From: Caballeronia sp. BR00000012568055 | GTDB taxonomy: Bacteria > Pseudomonadota > Gammaproteobacteria > Burkholderiales > Burkholderiaceae | Direction: 5' to 3' | DNA length: 64,000 nt | NCBI RefSeq assembly: GCF_029439455.1 | Contig: NZ_JAQFVG010000301.1 | Location: 62,001-126,000, forward strand | Shown here: in pieces, positions 27,726 to 35,790 of the stretch | How positions within the stretch are numbered: the first letter of the stretch is position 1 | Layout of the letters: the number at the start of each line of letters is the position of its first letter | The notes under the pieces: model-generated | Told to the model about the DNA's origin: nothing | Databases searched by the model: none | The model's input: only the letters and a program-made list of their open reading frames with translations | Program-made: the position numbers and the translations under genes

Positions 27726-28757
27726 TTAAACCGGATGTGCGAGATCTGCTGCGCTGGTGAACGAATCCGCATAGAACTCGTCCTCCGGCAGACGATGATG
27801 CTGCGTGAAATCGCGCTGCGCGGATTCCACCATCACCGGCGCGCCGCACGCGTACACCTGATAAGCGCTCAAGTCTGGCAGATCCTCGATGACAGCACGA
27901 TGAACGAAGCCCGTGCGGCCCGTCCACGCGTCGTCCGCGTCGGGTTCGGAGAGTACCGGCACGAATTTGAAGTTCGGAATCTCGCGCGCCCATTGCTCGG
28001 CGAGTTCCATCATGTACAGGTCTTTCTTGCGGCGGCCGCCCCAGTACAGCGACATCGGACGATTGAGGTTCTTGAACACCGCATGTTCGATGATCGCCTT
28101 GATCGGCGCGAAGCCAGTGCCGGAAGCGAGCAGCACAATCGGCTTATCCGATTCGTCGCGCAGGAAGAAGGTGCCGAGCGGGCCTTCGAAGCGCAGGATA
28201 TCGCGCTCTTTCATCGCGCCGAACACGTGGTCGGTGAACGTGCCGCCGGGCATATGACGGATATGCAACTCCACCGGACCTTCGTGATGCGGCGGGCTTG
28301 CCATCGAATAGCTGCGGCGTTTGCCGTCCTTCAGAATGAATTCGATGTACTGCCCCGCGAGATATTGCAGGCGCTCGTTCGCGGGCAGTTGCAGCTTCAG
28401 TTCGATGACATCGTCGGCTTTCCGCTCCAGCGCGTTGACGCGGCAGGGCAGCTTTTTCACCTGCACGCCGCCGACGCCCGCGACTTCGCGGACATCGATG
28501 GTCAGATCGCTTTGCGCGGTCGCGCAGCAGAACAAGGCCATGCCGCGCGTTTTCTCGTCGTTTGAGAGCGCGGAGGACGAATGCGGCGCCTGCTCGATTT
28601 CGCCCTGCACGACGCTGCCCTTGCACGAGCCGCACGCGCCGTTCTTGCACCCGTACGGCAGGCCGATACCCTGGCGCAGCGCCGCGGTCAGAACCGGCTC
28701 ATCCGGTTCCACTTGAAACTGCCGGCCGCTTTGCCGGAGCGTTACGTTAAAAGCCAT
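27726..28757 (-). CDS. 2Fe-2S/FAD/NAD(P)H reductase (CDP-6-deoxyglucoseen-reductase type)
   Basis: A 343-residue electron-transfer protein: N-terminal plant-type ferredoxin domain with cluster cysteines C37, C42, C45 and C77 or C78; FAD-binding RSYSMASPP near 170; NAD(P)-binding LLASGTGFAPIKAII and C-terminal YACGAPVMVESAQRDF. Burkholderia homologues are usually named CDP-6-deoxy-delta-3,4-glucoseen reductase, but no deoxysugar genes lie nearby, so the real electron acceptor is open. Start set at 28757 (MAFNVTLRQSG); the longer frame adds 59 unconserved residues. Confidence 0.88.
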   Translation of the reverse strand: MAFNVTLRQSGRQFQVEPDEPVLTAALRQGIGLPYGCKNGACGSCKGSVVQGEIEQAPHSSSALSNDEKTRGMALFCCATAQSDLTIDVREVAGVGGVQVKKLPCRVNALERKADDVIELKLQLPANERLQYLAGQYIEFILKDGKRRSYSMASPPHHEGPVELHIRHMPGGTFTDHVFGAMKERDILRFEGPLGTFFLRDESDKPIVLLASGTGFAPIKAIIEHAVFKNLNRPMSLYWGGRRKKDLYMMELAEQWAREIPNFKFVPVLSEPDADDAWTGRTGFVHRAVIEDLPDLSAYQVYACGAPVMVESAQRDFTQHHRLPEDEFYADSFTSAADLAHPV

Positions 28758-28773
28758 AGATCGATTTCTTGCG

Positions 28774-29877
28774 ATGATGAATAGGCCGCCCGATGACACC
28801 GAGCGCTTCCCTGACGTGGCGGATAGAATGCAACGCATGATCGCCACTCGAATTCTTCGCCGCCCGCGCGTGCTGATCGTCGGATGCGGCGATATCGGCA
28901 TGCGCGCGCTGCCGCTTCTGCAAGCTCGGAACAACGCACCGCGCGTGATCGCGCTGACGCATCACCCGGAACGCGCGAAGCAGTTGCGCGAGGCCGGCGC
29001 GTTGCCGATCGCCGGTGATCTCGACGATCGCAGAACGCTGCGGCGGCTGATCGGCGTCGCGCGAAACGTGGTGCATCTCGCGCCGCCGCCACGCGACAGT
29101 GCCCACGATACCCGCACGCGCGCATTGATTGCGACCTTGCGCGGCAAGCATCGTTCGGTTGCCCGAAGCACTTCCGGCGCGGTGATGCGTCAGCGCACAG
29201 TACGCGGCTTTCTGCGCGGATACGCGTCCGACGCGCATCGCGGATTGCGTGATCCGTCGCGGCCGAGCCTTGGCAGAATATCTTTCATTGTACCCGAGCG
29301 GTCTTTTCGCTTCGTCTATGCGAGTACGACCGGCGTGTACGGCGATTGCGGCGGCGCGTGGATCGATGAAACGCGGCCGGCGCGGCCGGAGAACGAACGC
29401 GCGCGGCGACGCGTATCGGCGGAAAAGCAGTTGCGCGGCGCGGGAGCGCGCAGTGGATGGCGCGTGTCGATCGTGCGGATTCCGGGCATTTACGCGGGCG
29501 ATCGATTGCCGCTGGCGCGTATCGAACGAAGCATGCCGGCGCTCGTGCAAAGCGACGACGTCTATACGAATCACATTCACGCCGATGATCTCGCCGCGAT
29601 CATCCTTCGTACGCTCGCACGCGGACGCGCGCAACGCGTGATCAACGCGTCCGACGACACCGACTTGCGCATGGGCGATTACTTCGACCGCGTCGCGGAT
29701 GCGTTCGGTCTGCCGCGCGTACCGCGCATCACGCGCGACGAAGCGCAGGCGCGGCTGGAGCCGATCACGCTGTCGTTCATGCGCGAATCACGCAGGCTCG
29801 CCAACGCGCGGCTGAAGCGCGAACTGGGCTACACGCTGCGCCATCCGACCGTAGACGACTTCCTGACAAAGCGTTAA
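28774..29877 (+). CDS. Atypical SDR / NAD-dependent epimerase-like protein
   Basis: Rossmann protein with VLIVGCGDIGMRALPLL near residue 32 and FVYASTTGVYGDCGGAWIDE (in part) mid-way. The usual Tyr-xxx-Lys catalytic pair is not intact: where Tyr is expected the sequence reads VSAEK. This fits the atypical SDR group (YeeZ-like) without standard chemistry. Up to 367 residues from the ATG at 28774, which leaves just 16 bases to the divergent reductase; ATGs at 28828 and 28837 are equally plausible and start nearer the conserved sequence. Function unknown. Confidence 0.82.
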   Translation: MMNRPPDDTERFPDVADRMQRMIATRILRRPRVLIVGCGDIGMRALPLLQARNNAPRVIALTHHPERAKQLREAGALPIAGDLDDRRTLRRLIGVARNVVHLAPPPRDSAHDTRTRALIATLRGKHRSVARSTSGAVMRQRTVRGFLRGYASDAHRGLRDPSRPSLGRISFIVPERSFRFVYASTTGVYGDCGGAWIDETRPARPENERARRRVSAEKQLRGAGARSGWRVSIVRIPGIYAGDRLPLARIERSMPALVQSDDVYTNHIHADDLAAIILRTLARGRAQRVINASDDTDLRMGDYFDRVADAFGLPRVPRITRDEAQARLEPITLSFMRESRRLANARLKRELGYTLRHPTVDDFLTKR

Positions 29878-30050
29878 ATCAGCGCGGGAATGGTTTCCAG
29901 CAGCACGAAGCACATCAGCGCACCGATCAGCGCGCCGATGAGATTCGGCGAGTATTTGTGACGGATACGCATCGAAACCGCCAGAACCCCGATCAAAGCG
30001 GCGCACAGCGCCACAAACACAACCAGCGCGACATTCATGTGGGAAACCAT
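29874..30050 (-). CDS. Small hypothetical membrane protein (58 residues)
   Basis: The frame from ATG 30050 to TAA 29874 encodes MVSHMNVALVVFVALC..., with hydrophobic segments at about 6-26 and 36-56 joined by a basic loop (RIRHKYS), so a two-helix inner-membrane hairpin. A strong AGGAGGG five bases upstream of the ATG supports expression. Its stop overlaps the convergent SDR gene's stop by four bases. No family recognised. Confidence 0.78.
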   Translation of the reverse strand: MVSHMNVALVVFVALCAALIGVLAVSMRIRHKYSPNLIGALIGALMCFVLLETIPALI

Positions 30051-30173
30051 GATGCCCTCCTGCTTTTTTGATAGTCATTTTTGGTATCCGTAAGACCAGT
30101 ATATGACCGTCGAAAGCAGAAGGCATGCTGCGTCGCAACGCTGCACACCAAGGACTTTCACCAATTTGCAAGC

Positions 30174-30989
30174 TCAATGCGCGTCGATAAAAGCGGCCAC
30201 GTCGGCGACTACCGGCGAGTCTGTGCGCTGCGCCGCCAAAAACGCCGCGACGATGCGGCTGTGCCCCAATCCCCCGTAGCGTTTCACTTCGACGCGGTCG
30301 TCATGGGCGCGCAGGGCATCGGCGAAACGATCGCTGTTGCGCGGATCGACCACTTTGTCGGCGGTGCCGGTGACGAGGAGCATCGGCGGTTCGTGGCCGG
30401 TGATGACGTCGATCGGCAGGGCTTGCGCGCGCTGGGCTTCGGGGAAGATTTCGTCCATGTGCGGTTCGGGCGGAATCATCGCGTACGGACCGGCGAGACC
30501 AATCATGCCCGCCAATTTTTCGTTCGATAAACCTTGCACCTTCAGATAGCGCGGATCGGTGGCCAGCATCGCGGCGATATGCGCGCCTGAAGAATGTCCC
30601 ATCACGAAGATGCGATGCGGATCGCCGCCGTAGTCGCTTGCGTGGTCGTAGGCCCAGCGCACGGCTGCGGCTGCATCGTCGAGAAAAACGGGGAAGCGGA
30701 TTTCCGGGAACAGGCGATAGTCCGGCGTCACGGTCACCACGCCGCGTGCGGCCAGGGCTTGCGCGATATCGCGTGAATCCGAGCGCTGGCCTGCGCGCCA
30801 GCTTCCGCCGTAAAAATACACGACGATCGGGCGCGGCGCGTTTGTCTTTGCTTCCGGCGTGTAGACATCGAGCCGCTGACGCCAATGTTCGCCATACGCG
30901 ATGTCCTCGGCCGTCTGCGCCCGCGCAATCTCCGCAGCGCCCGCGACGCACATGACCAGTCCCGCCTGAATGAAGCGCCGTCTCTGCAT
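30174..30989 (-). CDS. Exported alpha/beta hydrolase (carboxylesterase-like)
   Basis: Serine hydrolase of 271 residues. It begins with MQRRRFIQAGL, a Tat-like twin-arginine motif, and a possible cleavage after ARA near residue 24. The oxyanion region YFYGGSWRAG (58-67) replaces the HGGG of hormone-sensitive-lipase relatives; nucleophile S133 lies in GHSSGA, the acid is probably D215 or D211, and the base is H243 in GLGHSRI. Start taken at 30989; the open frame continues upstream into rsuA but without signal. Esterase activity inferred, substrate unknown. Confidence 0.88.
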   Translation of the reverse strand: MQRRRFIQAGLVMCVAGAAEIARAQTAEDIAYGEHWRQRLDVYTPEAKTNAPRPIVVYFYGGSWRAGQRSDSRDIAQALAARGVVTVTPDYRLFPEIRFPVFLDDAAAAVRWAYDHASDYGGDPHRIFVMGHSSGAHIAAMLATDPRYLKVQGLSNEKLAGMIGLAGPYAMIPPEPHMDEIFPEAQRAQALPIDVITGHEPPMLLVTGTADKVVDPRNSDRFADALRAHDDRVEVKRYGGLGHSRIVAAFLAAQRTDSPVVADVAAFIDAH

Positions 30990-31029
30990 GGTTGCATCGA
31001 CCTTACGAGGAGAATCGGATGGAAGTGGG

Positions 31030-31737
31030 CTACTTCTCGCGCAGTGCGGCGAGGTCCGCTTCGTCGAGCCAGCGCCATGCGCCTTCGGCGAGCGAATCAG
31101 GCAAAGCATAACCGCCCATCCTTTCGCGATGCAGTTTCTCCACGCGGTTGCCCGCCGCCGCGACCATCCGCTTGACCTGATGGTATTTGCCTTCGAGCAC
31201 GGTGAGTTCGAGCGAATGGTCGTCGCGACGTTCGGCGGCGAGCGCCGCGCTCGGCTTCGATTCGCCGTGCAGCAGCACGCCATCGCGCAGTTTGGCGAGT
31301 TGCGCGTCGTCGAGCGGATGGCGAACGGTCGCGAGATAGACCTTCGGCACCTTCTTTTTCGGCGAGGTGTACGTGTGCACGAACGCGCCGTCATCGGACA
31401 GCAGAAGCAGGCCGGTGGTGTCCTGATCGAGCCTGCCGACCGATTGCACGCCGCGTTCGGCAAGCTGCGGCGGCAGCAAATGAAACACGCTCAGATGATG
31501 CTGCGGATCGCGCGAGCATTCGTAACCCGCAGGCTTGTTCAGCGCGATATACGCCTTCTCGCGATACATCCAGCGCGCGCCATCGACGTCGAATTCGGGC
31601 GGCGGCGTGAGCGGAATATCGGCGTGCGGATCGGTGCGTGCTTCGCCGCCGATGCTCAGACGGCCTTCGGCGATCATGCCGCGACACTGGCGGCGCGACC
31701 CGAAGCCTTGGGAGAAGAGGAGGGTTTCGAGGTCCAT
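31030..31737 (-). CDS. rsuA: 16S rRNA pseudouridine(516) synthase
   Basis: Isomerises U516 of 16S rRNA. The 235 residues have an N-terminal S4 RNA-binding domain (LFSQGFGSRRQCRGMIAEG, 7-25), then the RsuA catalytic domain with the conserved Asp D104 in VGRLDQDTTGLLLL and the C-terminal EGKYHQVKRMVAAAGN. Length fits RsuA. It lies 40 bases upstream of the hydrolase on the same strand. Confidence 0.94.
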   Translation of the reverse strand: MDLETLLFSQGFGSRRQCRGMIAEGRLSIGGEARTDPHADIPLTPPPEFDVDGARWMYREKAYIALNKPAGYECSRDPQHHLSVFHLLPPQLAERGVQSVGRLDQDTTGLLLLSDDGAFVHTYTSPKKKVPKVYLATVRHPLDDAQLAKLRDGVLLHGESKPSAALAAERRDDHSLELTVLEGKYHQVKRMVAAAGNRVEKLHRERMGGYALPDSLAEGAWRWLDEADLAALREK

Positions 31738-31740
31738 CGG

Positions 31741-31790
31741 ATGAGCGGAGTTGAAGCGCGCATTTTATCGTGCGCGCAGGCTCCGCTCAT
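31741..31790. repeat. Long imperfect hairpin between rsuA and the TIGR03118 gene
   Basis: Outer arms of 10 bases (31741-31750 and 31781-31790) and inner arms GCGCGCA/TGCGCGC (31756-31762, 31771-31777) pair around TTTTATCG. It fills the gap between the two genes; there is no U-run, so it is not a standard terminator. Confidence 0.55.
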
Positions 31791-31797
31791 CGGCGAG

Positions 31798-32895
31798 TCA
31801 TTGCATGTCGAGTCGGCCGTACACGCCGTCCGCTTCGAAGTTCGGTCCGGCCGCAAAAAACAGCGTGTTCGATGGCTGCGCGTTCAGGTTGTTGCCGAAC
31901 TGCATGCCCCACAAGCCGCGCTGCGCAAACGGGTTGCCGTCCGTATTCAGCAACTGGCCGACGAACGCGCCGGTGGTGGAATCGAAGGCGTTCACCGTGC
32001 CGTCGCCGAAATTGCCGATCAGGATATCGTTGCTCAGTGTGCCGAAATTTCCCGGCGCCAGCGCTATGCCCCACGGCGCGTTGAGCGAGTTGTTCGACGC
32101 GAGACGCTGGATCAGATTGCCGTCGAAATCGAATACATCGACGAAACCATTGCCTGCGCCGGGCACGTCGTCGTGCGCGTCGGCATCCTGCTTGGCATAG
32201 GTCACGTAGATTTTCGAGCCGATCGTCTGGATGCCGAACGGTGCGAAGCCGTTAGGAAGCTGCGAGTCCTTGAAGCCGCCTGGGACGGTCATCGGCGTGA
32301 AGGTGCCGTTGAAGACATCGATCTTGTTGTTGTGGAAATCGGTCGCGTAAAGCCGGTGTCCTGCATTCGTCGATGCAATCGCCAGTCCCTTGTAGACCGC
32401 GCCGGACGCGCTCGAATCGATCACGGTGAAGGCGTGCGTCATATCGACGGCGGGCGCCCACGCGGTGATCGAACCACCTTCGCCCGCAAACAAAAACGCC
32501 GCCGCGCCCGACTTGCCGTTGCGCGCGATCACCAGATCCGGCCCGTTGCTGAAGACGATGCCCGTCGGATTCGCCGGTCCCGTGGTGGTCGGCGGGATCG
32601 ATACGACCAGCGTTTGCACGACGCCGTTGCCATCGTAGAGCGTGGCGGTTTGCGTGCCGTTGTTGGCCACCCAGACGAAGCCGTTCGGATTGAAGGCGAC
32701 GCCCCACGCGTTCTTCAGATTCGCGTCGGTATGCGGCGCGGTGATCGCGCCGTCCGATACGACAATGGTCGCTTTGAAGCGCGTCGCGTTGACGTGCATG
32801 TTGTCGCTGCTGTTGTGATCGGAGCCGCCGCAGGAAACCAGTCCTGCGGTGACCGCGACGAGCGAGACCGCGTAACGCCAGAATCCGCGCTGCAT
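31798..32895 (-). CDS. TIGR03118-family lipoprotein
   Basis: A 365-residue exported protein with a lipoprotein signal (MQRGFWRYAVSLVAVTAG then LVSC lipobox, Cys near 22) followed by GGSDHNSSDN linker. The body consists of repeated beta-propeller-like blades (WVANNGTQTATLYDGNG, ATDFHNNKIDVFNGTF, YVTYAKQD) and matches my recollection of the TIGR03118 family, whose role is unknown. AAGGAG lies 8 bases before the ATG. Confidence 0.83.
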   Translation of the reverse strand: MQRGFWRYAVSLVAVTAGLVSCGGSDHNSSDNMHVNATRFKATIVVSDGAITAPHTDANLKNAWGVAFNPNGFVWVANNGTQTATLYDGNGVVQTLVVSIPPTTTGPANPTGIVFSNGPDLVIARNGKSGAAAFLFAGEGGSITAWAPAVDMTHAFTVIDSSASGAVYKGLAIASTNAGHRLYATDFHNNKIDVFNGTFTPMTVPGGFKDSQLPNGFAPFGIQTIGSKIYVTYAKQDADAHDDVPGAGNGFVDVFDFDGNLIQRLASNNSLNAPWGIALAPGNFGTLSNDILIGNFGDGTVNAFDSTTGAFVGQLLNTDGNPFAQRGLWGMQFGNNLNAQPSNTLFFAAGPNFEADGVYGRLDMQ

Positions 32896-33009
32896 GATGG
32901 TGACTCCTTCGACGCGTGCGCGCCGTCAGGTTGATCGTCACCGTAAAACGGGCGCGAGGAATCGCTTATTCCGATACCAACGCGCCCGAACGCTACGCGA
33001 TTCCGGGCG

Positions 33010-34611
33010 TCAGTGCGCGTCGCCGCGGCCTTTCATTACCGTCGGGACGCCTAAGCCGAATAGCGTGTAATTGGCGCGGTCGGAATCGCTCGATGTCGTG
33101 TGGCGATGGCTGACGCTCCAGCGGCCATCGAAGGTCATGGCGGGCGTCACCGGCTGGGGAATGGCGCTGGCCTGGCGGAAGTATTCGGTGTTGGCTTCGG
33201 TTTGAACGACCATCGCCTGACGCAACGCGGTCTGCGACTGCGGATTGCGCGGTTCGAGCGCGACCGCGCGGCGCGCATTGCGGATGGCGCACGACGGTTC
33301 CTTGTTCATCGTGCAGGTGCGGGCCGTGGCGAGCGCGCTGTCGCGGGCGCGTTCCTGGCGCGACAACTCGGCGGCGAGTTGCTGGATTTCCGGACTGCGC
33401 GATTCGTTGGCGCGCAGCGTGCGCATGTGGCGGCGCGCTGAGGACAGATCGCGCGAGGCGAGCGATTGCTGGACTGCGGCGATGGTGCGCGCGACGGCGG
33501 GGTTCGGGGTTTCGGGTTGGGCTTCGGCGACTTTTTGTGGCTTGGGCGGTGTGGCTGCGGCGAGCGTGGTCGTGCTGTGTGTGGCGGCGGTGGCTTTCGT
33601 CGCTGCATTGGCAACGATGGCCACGGGCGCTTTCGGCGCTGCGTTCGCGGTGGTTTGCGCGGTGGGCTGAGCCACGGGCGCGACGACATGCGGTGCCGCT
33701 GCGACTGTCGTATTGTGCGTCGGCGCGACGTTCGCGGCGGTTTGCGCGGTGGGCTGGGCCACGGGCGCAACGGCCTGCGATGTTGCTGCGACCGTTGCGC
33801 TATGCGCTTGCGTGGCAGGAGGCGTTGCCGCTGCGATCTTCGCGGGCGGCTGCGGCGGTGCTGTGACGATAGGAGCGGCGACGACCGGTTCGGGCGTCTT
33901 CGCAGCGGCCACGATCGCTGGCTTAGCTGGCGCCGGGTTGCTCTTCACCGATGTCGATGGACGCGTTTCCGCCATCGCAACTGTCGGCGCGACATGCTTC
34001 GGCGCTGCGACCGCTGGTTTCGTCTCAGCGACGATCACACGCGGCGCTTCCGCTTTCGGCGCGGCGGCAATCGGCGGCGTAATCGTCGCCGGCTCTGGCC
34101 GCGCGCGCGTCAGTTCCTCGCGGCGCGTCGTATCGGCATCATTCACGGATGCGCTCTTGTCGCGGATCGCGCCCGCTGCGGCGATCGTCGTGTCCTTCAC
34201 CGACGCACCGCCGAAGTCGTACTGCGTGTACAAATATCCGCCCGCCGCCAGCCCCGCGACCACGCTGCCGACCAGCATCGCCAGCCCCTTGCGCGCGGGC
34301 TTGCGTGCCGGACCGGACAGCAGTTCATCGCCCGGTTCGACCAGACTCGGATACGACGTCACCATGCGGCGGCGCGCCATGCGCGTGAGCCAGCCGGTAT
34401 CGCGCAGATCGACGACATCGTCGAGTTCATCGCCCTCCGGCTCGACGGCCGCCGCGCGCGCATGCGATGCCGCCTCGGCCTTGCTCGTGAAAATCGCCCC
34501 CTGGCGATCCGCGCCGCAGTTGGGGCACGTGTCTTCCTCGGCGCGCGAAATCGTGTTGCAGCGGCTGCAGATCACCGAGTCGAGCGTGAGTGAATATTCT
34601 GGTCGATTCAT
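33010..34611 (-). CDS. Zinc-ribbon, single-pass membrane protein with Ala/Pro-rich repeats
   Basis: 533 residues in four parts. First, an N-terminal zinc ribbon with C15-xx-C18 and C29-xx-C32. Second, an acidic linker (about 57-70) and basic juxtamembrane stretch. Third, one transmembrane helix at about 109-130. Fourth, a 200-residue Ala/Pro/Thr/Val-rich region with near repeats (VAPVAQPTAQT twice) and a C-terminal helical TPR-like domain (SLASRDLSSARRHMRTL, ATARTCTMNKEPSCAIRNA). Predicted orientation: zinc ribbon inside, helical domain in the periplasm. No known function; single gene. Confidence 0.85.
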   Translation of the reverse strand: MNRPEYSLTLDSVICSRCNTISRAEEDTCPNCGADRQGAIFTSKAEAASHARAAAVEPEGDELDDVVDLRDTGWLTRMARRRMVTSYPSLVEPGDELLSGPARKPARKGLAMLVGSVVAGLAAGGYLYTQYDFGGASVKDTTIAAAGAIRDKSASVNDADTTRREELTRARPEPATITPPIAAAPKAEAPRVIVAETKPAVAAPKHVAPTVAMAETRPSTSVKSNPAPAKPAIVAAAKTPEPVVAAPIVTAPPQPPAKIAAATPPATQAHSATVAATSQAVAPVAQPTAQTAANVAPTHNTTVAAAPHVVAPVAQPTAQTTANAAPKAPVAIVANAATKATAATHSTTTLAAATPPKPQKVAEAQPETPNPAVARTIAAVQQSLASRDLSSARRHMRTLRANESRSPEIQQLAAELSRQERARDSALATARTCTMNKEPSCAIRNARRAVALEPRNPQSQTALRQAMVVQTEANTEYFRQASAIPQPVTPAMTFDGRWSVSHRHTTSSDSDRANYTLFGLGVPTVMKGRGDAH

Positions 34612-34953
34612 GTCGCACCCATTTTCGATTTATGGCCCGGCGCGTCGCGCGAGCGGGTGTCACGACATCACGGATAGTCCTTAGCAACCCGAAATGGCTG
34701 CCGCACCTGGCTGCATCCTCGCGATGCCCCACACGCCGGCACTCCTGAATGTCGATCGGAGGCCTATTTTTGCGACGCGAAATGAAAGCGTCTACGCGAT
34801 TGCGCACATTCGCGGAATGATCGAATTAGGGGAAACGAGTAGGGGATGGTGATAGTTCGAGGTGCGCAAACGTTTGGCGTAGGCCGTTTGGCTGACTGGC
34901 TGCCGGTGGCGCGAGAAGGAAAACTTGCGTCTCCGATAGACGAGGGAGCCAAG
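34612..34953. other. Intergenic region, no gene seen
   Basis: The 342 bases between two divergent genes contain no clear promoter, hairpin or RNA gene. The right end carries GAGGGAG, the ribosome site of the next gene. A longer in-frame start at 34846 exists but lacks a ribosome site. Confidence 0.5.
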
Positions 34954-35379
34954 ATGAGGGGCAGGGAATTTCAATGGATGTCGCGACTATTGCTCATATC
35001 GCTTCCCGTCTTCATGGGCGCGGTCGAACACATGTTGCGCGTTGCGTTGCATCAGCCAGATCACGCAGCGTTTTTTCCGATATCGCTGGCAGCGGCTGGC
35101 GTCAGCTTGGACGTGGCAGTGACCGTCGTGCCACGCGCAATTCGACGCGGTCTGTTCGAGTCGTATTTATCCACTCGTCAACATCAGGCGATATTTATCG
35201 CAAAGTTAGGAGTTTTCGCCTCGCTCGGCGGCACGCTTTTATGGCTATATCTACTGATGGCGTCTTTCAGCAACGAGGTAAGCGCAATCTTGCCGCTGCA
35301 TCCGTATCGAGACGCTGTGCTCTACTATCTTTTCTCTTCTTTGGTGACTGAATGGAACACTTGGGCGAATGGATCCTGA
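34954..35379 (+). CDS. Hypothetical integral membrane protein (cassette gene 1)
   Basis: 141 residues from the ATG at 34954, chosen over 34846 because GAGGGAG lies seven bases upstream. It has a basic N-terminus (MRGREFQWMSR), hydrophobic segments at about 11-30, 42-58 and 85-108, a basic loop (PRAIRRG) and a final amphipathic stretch. No family recognised. G+C over 34981-35580 is 53.5% by hand count against about 62% in neighbours, suggesting acquisition. It overlaps the next gene by 28 bases, so the two probably work together. Confidence 0.7.
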   Translation: MRGREFQWMSRLLLISLPVFMGAVEHMLRVALHQPDHAAFFPISLAAAGVSLDVAVTVVPRAIRRGLFESYLSTRQHQAIFIAKLGVFASLGGTLLWLYLLMASFSNEVSAILPLHPYRDAVLYYLFSSLVTEWNTWANGS

Positions 35380-35582
35380 ACTTCTTGCTTGGATTTCTGC
35401 GCGACTATTGGATGACATTGCTCCCGTGGCCGGTGCTGCACTTCATAGCTGATCCGATCTTCAGGCGCATGGATGCGCGAATGCGGTTGGAGGAAGAAGA
35501 GATGCGAAGAAGGAAGGCTATCGAGGAGAGCGCCGAACTCAAACGTGCCGGTAGTTCTCTTGACCCTTCTCACGCTGACTGA
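35352..35582 (+). CDS. Hypothetical membrane-associated protein (cassette gene 2)
   Basis: 76 residues: an amphipathic/hydrophobic N-terminal half (ILNFLLGFLRDYWMTLLPWPVLHFIAD) and a strongly charged helical C-terminal half rich in Glu and Arg (MRLEEEEMRRRKA), perhaps a coiled coil. The 28-base overlap with the preceding gene, shared low G+C and membrane character mark a two-gene unit. No family recognised. Confidence 0.62.
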   Translation: MEHLGEWILNFLLGFLRDYWMTLLPWPVLHFIADPIFRRMDARMRLEEEEMRRRKAIEESAELKRAGSSLDPSHAD

Positions 35583-35610
35583 GGAACCCAAATAAGGAAC
35601 CCCAAGCGCA

Positions 35611-35637
35611 AAAAAGCCGCTCAACGAGCGGCTTTTT
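35611..35637. terminator. Bidirectional terminator between the cassette and tRNA-Leu
   Basis: GCCGCTC-AAC-GAGCGGC flanked by A5 and T5. It ends the plus-strand cassette and, in the other direction, the tRNA-Leu transcript. Confidence 0.9.
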
Positions 35638-35651
35638 CACATCAGAAGCTT

Positions 35652-35737
35652 TGGTGCCCAGGGCCGGAATCGAACCGGCACGCCTTGCGGCGGGGGATTT
35701 TGAGTCCCCTGCGTCTACCAATTTCACCACCTGGGCA
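35652..35737 (-). tRNA. tRNA-Leu, anticodon CAA
   Basis: On the minus strand the 86 bases form a class II tRNA: acceptor arm TGCCCAG pairing with CTGGGCA and an encoded CCA end, anticodon stem GGGGA/TCCCC with loop CTCAAAA (anticodon CAA), a variable arm typical of leucine tRNA, and the T-loop GTTCGAATC. It decodes UUG. Confidence 0.97.
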
Positions 35738-35790
35738 ACTGAGTCCGCGATTATGGCGCAAAACTTAGTCGCGGGCAAGTCCACGCGAAT

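Noticed and set aside
30970-32934. 654-codon plus-strand frame opposite rsuA and the TIGR03118 gene
   Set aside because: Spans two real genes and an intergenic hairpin on the other strand; no recognisable motif.
33713-34684. 323-codon Ala/Gly/Thr-rich plus-strand frame with apparent hydrophobic repeats
   Set aside because: Complement of the Ala/Pro-rich repeat region of the zinc-ribbon protein; the opposite frame is supported by a zinc ribbon and membrane helix.
35652-35737. Integration site at the tRNA-Leu 3' end
   Set aside because: No repeat of the tRNA 3' end and no integrase found in the window, so I do not annotate an attachment site.
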